Shown piece after piece: positions 61,093-64,000 of a DNA stretch of 64,000 nucleotides. The stretch spans positions 2,205,306 to 2,269,305 of the forward strand of contig RCTD01000006.1 in NCBI GenBank assembly GCA_014898415.1. Reading direction: 5' to 3'. The stretch is from Stromatinia cepivora (Eukaryota; Ascomycota; Leotiomycetes; Helotiales; Sclerotiniaceae). The stretch's first letter is position 1. Every line of letters starts with the position of its first letter. The translations under genes were made by a program, and so were the position numbers. The notes below the pieces were generated by a model that ran no database searches, was not told where the DNA came from, and worked only from the letters and a program-made list of their open reading frames with translations.

Positions 61093-62873
61093 ATGGAAGA
61101 ATATCAGACCACCTGGCCCGCAATCTTGGAAATCCTAAAGTCCAATGATTGCAAAGAAACCCTGGAGACGATCGGAGTGGCCAGAGCCAAATGCGCGGCG
61201 ACTATCAAGAATAATCCAGTTTACGCCGACTTCCACGCAGAAGTCAAGGTGTATTACGTGGAGAAATTGTTGTGGCGCGAGTTGTGTAAGTCACTCCGTT
61301 TGAATCAGATTTCAAATCAAATACTGATAGGATGTTAGTCAAAAATCACGCTTTTCCTGGAATCAAGCCCAGGCCTATTGCAGATGCTGTGACATCAAAT
61401 GCACAGGCAGTAACAAGCAGAGGCTCCGAATCCACTGGCGACAAGAATACACCAATAGATGCGTCTGCTGCCAAAGGAAAAAGCAAAAGCAACATGCCCA
61501 AGGCCGATCCTAGTCCTGCCGGCAGAAGTAATACTTTCATCGCTGGTGAAACTTCTGCTCAAGGAAAAGTGAATACACCTCGGGCTCAGTCTCAAGCCGC
61601 CACATCATCTTCCGATACATTCGAGACAGTTTCCGCTCTAAGTTTAATGGCTTCATTGGGGAGGCGCAACAGCAACAGAAATGGCAAGGGAAATAGCAAG
61701 GAAGTCAATCCACACCAGGCTCGTGGTCAAGGAGCAAGAATTCTTGCACCAACATCATCAATGCCAGCTCGTTCACATCCGACTTCCAGACCAATTCCTT
61801 CTCCTTCCGCTGCCGCTCATGGACCTACAGCACCGCCCAAATTCCGCTCAAGCCAAGAGCCCATGCTCATGAGACCCAACGGTCATCCAAGGTTTTCCCA
61901 TGGACCTGTTGAATACCAAAATGCAATGTCTTGGCTCATTGGACCTGGAGGGAGGTCGATCAAAGCGGTAGAGAACCACTTTCCCGGTGTCCGAGTTCGA
62001 ACAGGAAAATTTGGATCCGACTTGTTCTTCTATGCTGAGCCATGGTCCATAAATGACAAGGACAACAAGCTGGTTCTTGAAGAATGCAATCACTGTTTTT
62101 GGTTTCTTGAGAGTTACGGCACGAAATTTACACACTCTAAGACTGTGGTTAGACTGTTCGCAGACGAATACCTTAGTTCAAGTGATTGGGTTCGGCAAGA
62201 TCCCGTTCCTGGATATTCTGATTCCCATTACCAGACTGAATCAGCAAAATCCAAGAATGTTGTCTCGCCAAGCCCTCAAGTGCCTGAAATATCGATGGAT
62301 GCTGCCATAAAGTCCGAACAGGGATTGGAGGTGAGCACCTTGACGGAAGCAACCCCAAATTTGGAGCCCGAACCATCCACAGGCAAGCGCAAAAGAACAA
62401 TTATCGATCTCGACGCGCTGCCCCTACACGAGTCGGCGTTAACAGAGCAGACTAAACGTCTAAAGCTTGAACAGTCTCCACCATTAGAGAAAATTAAGCA
62501 ACTCTGGGACCGTCCTCGATATGGCATATCAGCCCCGCTAAACCCTGAAGCGGCCGGGTTGTTGTTAAACCGCAAGGCGGCAGCAGAGAAGCACTTCGGA
62601 GTTCGATTTCATTACGGTCTCTATAAGAATGAGCTTATATTCTACTGCCAGCCTGTCGATATCAACAACATCCCCTTCAGTGATGCCATTGAGCTCTGCG
62701 ATCTTGCTTTCAGGTTTCTTAATGAGTTTTTGCGGAACTCTTACGGACAATCTGGATGCGTCGACGATTATCTTAAGTCTAGTGACTGGGTTACCAAAGA
62801 GAAGGAGATAGAGAAAATCAGTACCTCTAATGCTGATACTCATCTTCAGGGTAGAAGTGAACGGAATCAATGA
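61093..62873 (+). CDS. Unrecognised protein with two KH-like/related modules
   Basis: Two exons, 61093-61285 and 61339-62873 (53-nt intron, acceptor GTTAG; using the earlier GATAG would hit a stop), 575 aa. Residues 1-65 form a helical N-terminus (MEEYQTTWPAILEILKSND). A disordered Ser/Asn/Ala linker follows. Module A (~259-350) begins MSWLIGPGGRSIKAVENHFPG, with the I-G-x-x-G loop and spacing of a KH RNA-binding domain, and ends in DEYLSSSDWV. Module B (~468-550) repeats the scheme: LLLNRKAAAEKHFGVRF ... DDYLKSSDWV, with the GxxG loop replaced by NRKA. A basic patch GKRKRTI lies between them. So: an apparent tandem duplication with one degenerate copy. Nucleic-acid binding is inferred from the loop only. 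Confidence 0.72.
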
Positions 62874-63514
62874 GCCAACCGCTCGTTGTTCTGATCCTCT
62901 TCCCTTTTTCTCGTTTACAATCATCACTTAGTATTGTTCTTCTTTTCCTTTCCTAGAATTTTGTATTCTCAGTGCCTTTCCTGGGGCTTAATGGACTTAC
63001 TTGTCCTCTAGACCTTTCTATGGGGTTTGTGCCTGTATATGGCTTAATGGACTTACTTGTCCTTCAACCTTTTCTGGGGTTTTATATGCCTTTTCTAGGG
63101 CTTAATGGATTTACTTATCCTGCATACGGACTTACTTGTCCTTCAACCTTTTCTGGGGTTTTATATGCCTTTTCTAGGGCTCAATGGATTTACTTATCCT
63201 GCATACGGACTTACTTGTCCCTCAAAACCTTCTATGGGGTTACAGTTTTTCCTAGAGCTTAATGCCTTTTGTAGGGCTTCAGGGTTTAGTAACCCTTTTC
63301 TTCTATCCTTCCTTTTATGTAAATAGTCCTTTGTAGGGAGGAAAGAATATAAATTATTCCATAACTATTGAAACTCAAGATCCTGCGAATCCTTACAAGA
63401 ATTTACAATGATAACGCGAGATTATATCTGAGAGCTCATTTTGATTATACACTACTGGCTCGAAAGCAGAAGGTACTCCGTCAAGGAATGGATGGGAGAC
63501 GATATCCAGATCGT
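62874..63514. other. 3' flank with minisatellite
   Basis: 0.64 kb dominated by the 79-bp repeat described next and related degenerate copies. No independent gene. Confidence 0.6.
62985..63290 (+). repeat. 79-bp minisatellite, two near-perfect plus degenerate copies
   Basis: The marker TTACTTGTCC recurs at 62997, 63053, 63132 and 63211. The last two steps are exactly 79 bp with only a T/C difference in the shared unit; the first step is 56 bp. The repeat continues in decayed form (CCTAGAGCTTAATGCC, then GTAGGGCTTCAGGG) to about 63290. Because 79 is not a multiple of three, open frames across it are by-products. Confidence 0.88.
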
Positions 63515-63903
63515 TCAAGAAGCTTGCTCTCTTAACTCGGGAGGATCACCATCAAGTGTTTTGATTATCCTGAAATTCCTCCAGTCTTCTCTTGCAAATG
63601 CGCGCTTCACTGGTATAAAATGACGACGGGAGATATAGAAGAGGATAAGAACAGTGATGACTTGAGCTATTGCGTTATTGATGGGCTGCCATGTGATGCA
63701 AAACAGCGTCAGCGAACAAGGGAATCGGCGATGTAGGTGATATAGGAGGTGATGAGGGTGATGGGGCAATGTATGTGATTATTTGTGCTAACTGTGGGGA
63801 TGGGAGACAAATTCGATGATGCGTAAACTCCGGGAAAGATCGTGATACAGCTAATGATCAGAAAGTTCGAAATGCTGCGACCTTGTATCAGGTCAAATGC
63901 CAT
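63515..63903 (-). CDS. Possible small two-exon membrane protein (93 aa)
   Basis: ATG at 63903 and exon 1 to 63793. The intron 63792-63686 (107 nt) has donor GTTAGC, branch-like CTGAC and acceptor GGCAG. Exon 2 runs to the stop at 63515. The joined frame stays open and in phase. The N-terminus has a hydrophobic segment (SNFLIISCITIFPGVYA) like a signal peptide. A second segment (NAIAQVITVLILFYI) is followed by a basic/charged tail (RRHFIPVKRAFAREDWRNF) and a hydrophilic end (DGDPPELREQAS). No family recognised. The weak donor and the window edge keep confidence low; it could be a remnant of a larger gene. Confidence 0.38.
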
Positions 63904-64000
63904 GCTGTAAAGATTTTTTGGGCGAATATGGGGTAAGACAGGAGTGAACTTCAAATGTTTTGGCAAGGGAACGGCTTCCTGTGCTGTGAGTCAGGAAAAT

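Noticed and set aside
62972..63326. Overlapping plus-strand frames through the 79-bp repeats
   Set aside because: The repeat length is not a multiple of three, so the repeated peptides (MPFLGLNG, LTCPSTFSG) appear in several frames; they follow from the repeat and are not evidence of a gene.

Overview
The window is nuclear DNA of a filamentous ascomycete (Pezizomycotina). The visible evidence is 45-160 nt GT-AG introns with CTAAC/CTGAC-type branch sites, gene-dense but non-operonic layout on both strands, and a gene set that includes a HET-domain relic, a DUF1750 Ssr4 subunit and an Rtg2-type protein. The moderate-to-low GC and protein flavour remind me of Leotiomycetes (Botrytis/Sclerotinia-like). 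That placement is inference and was not checked against any database.

Layout. 0.6-2.7 kb: a wrecked HET-domain (heterokaryon incompatibility) gene. 3.3-10 kb: utp18 (rRNA processing), two unrecognised genes and cog4 (Golgi tethering). 10.2-17 kb: a Golgi-type Ca2+/Mn2+ ATPase (pmr1-like) divergent from cohesin rad21, which carries three MCB-like motifs in its promoter. 17-18.8 kb: repeat-rich intergenic DNA. 18.8-25.2 kb: a short-chain dehydrogenase, a secreted GPI-type protein and a fused pseudouridine-phosphate glycosidase/PfkB kinase. 25.2-32.5 kb: mostly non-coding, apart from a Reg1-like PP1 regulatory subunit gene. 32.5-44.1 kb: an F-box/2EXR-like protein, a seven-exon GH15 protein, an SLC35-type transporter and rtg2. 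45.1-48.9 kb: ssr4 (SWI/SNF-RSC) and an unrecognised protein with an internal duplication. 50.3-57.3 kb: a cytochrome P450, an RBM42-like RNA-binding protein and gnd1 (6-phosphogluconate dehydrogenase). 58.5-64 kb: a less familiar region with an (ATG)39 tract at the start of a coiled-coil gene, a protein with two KH-like modules, a 79-bp minisatellite and a possible small membrane protein.

Most genes are housekeeping and work independently (ribosome biogenesis, Golgi, cohesion, chromatin, pentose phosphate pathway, nucleoside salvage). Loose themes are carbon/mitochondrial signalling (Reg1-like, Rtg2, GH15, Gnd1) and Golgi function (Cog4, Pmr1, SLC35). The best candidates for undescribed biology are the 58.5-63 kb pair and the internally duplicated protein at 47.8-48.9 kb. 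Exon boundaries were worked out by hand from splice sites. Every multi-exon model given keeps one open frame and sums to a multiple of three.
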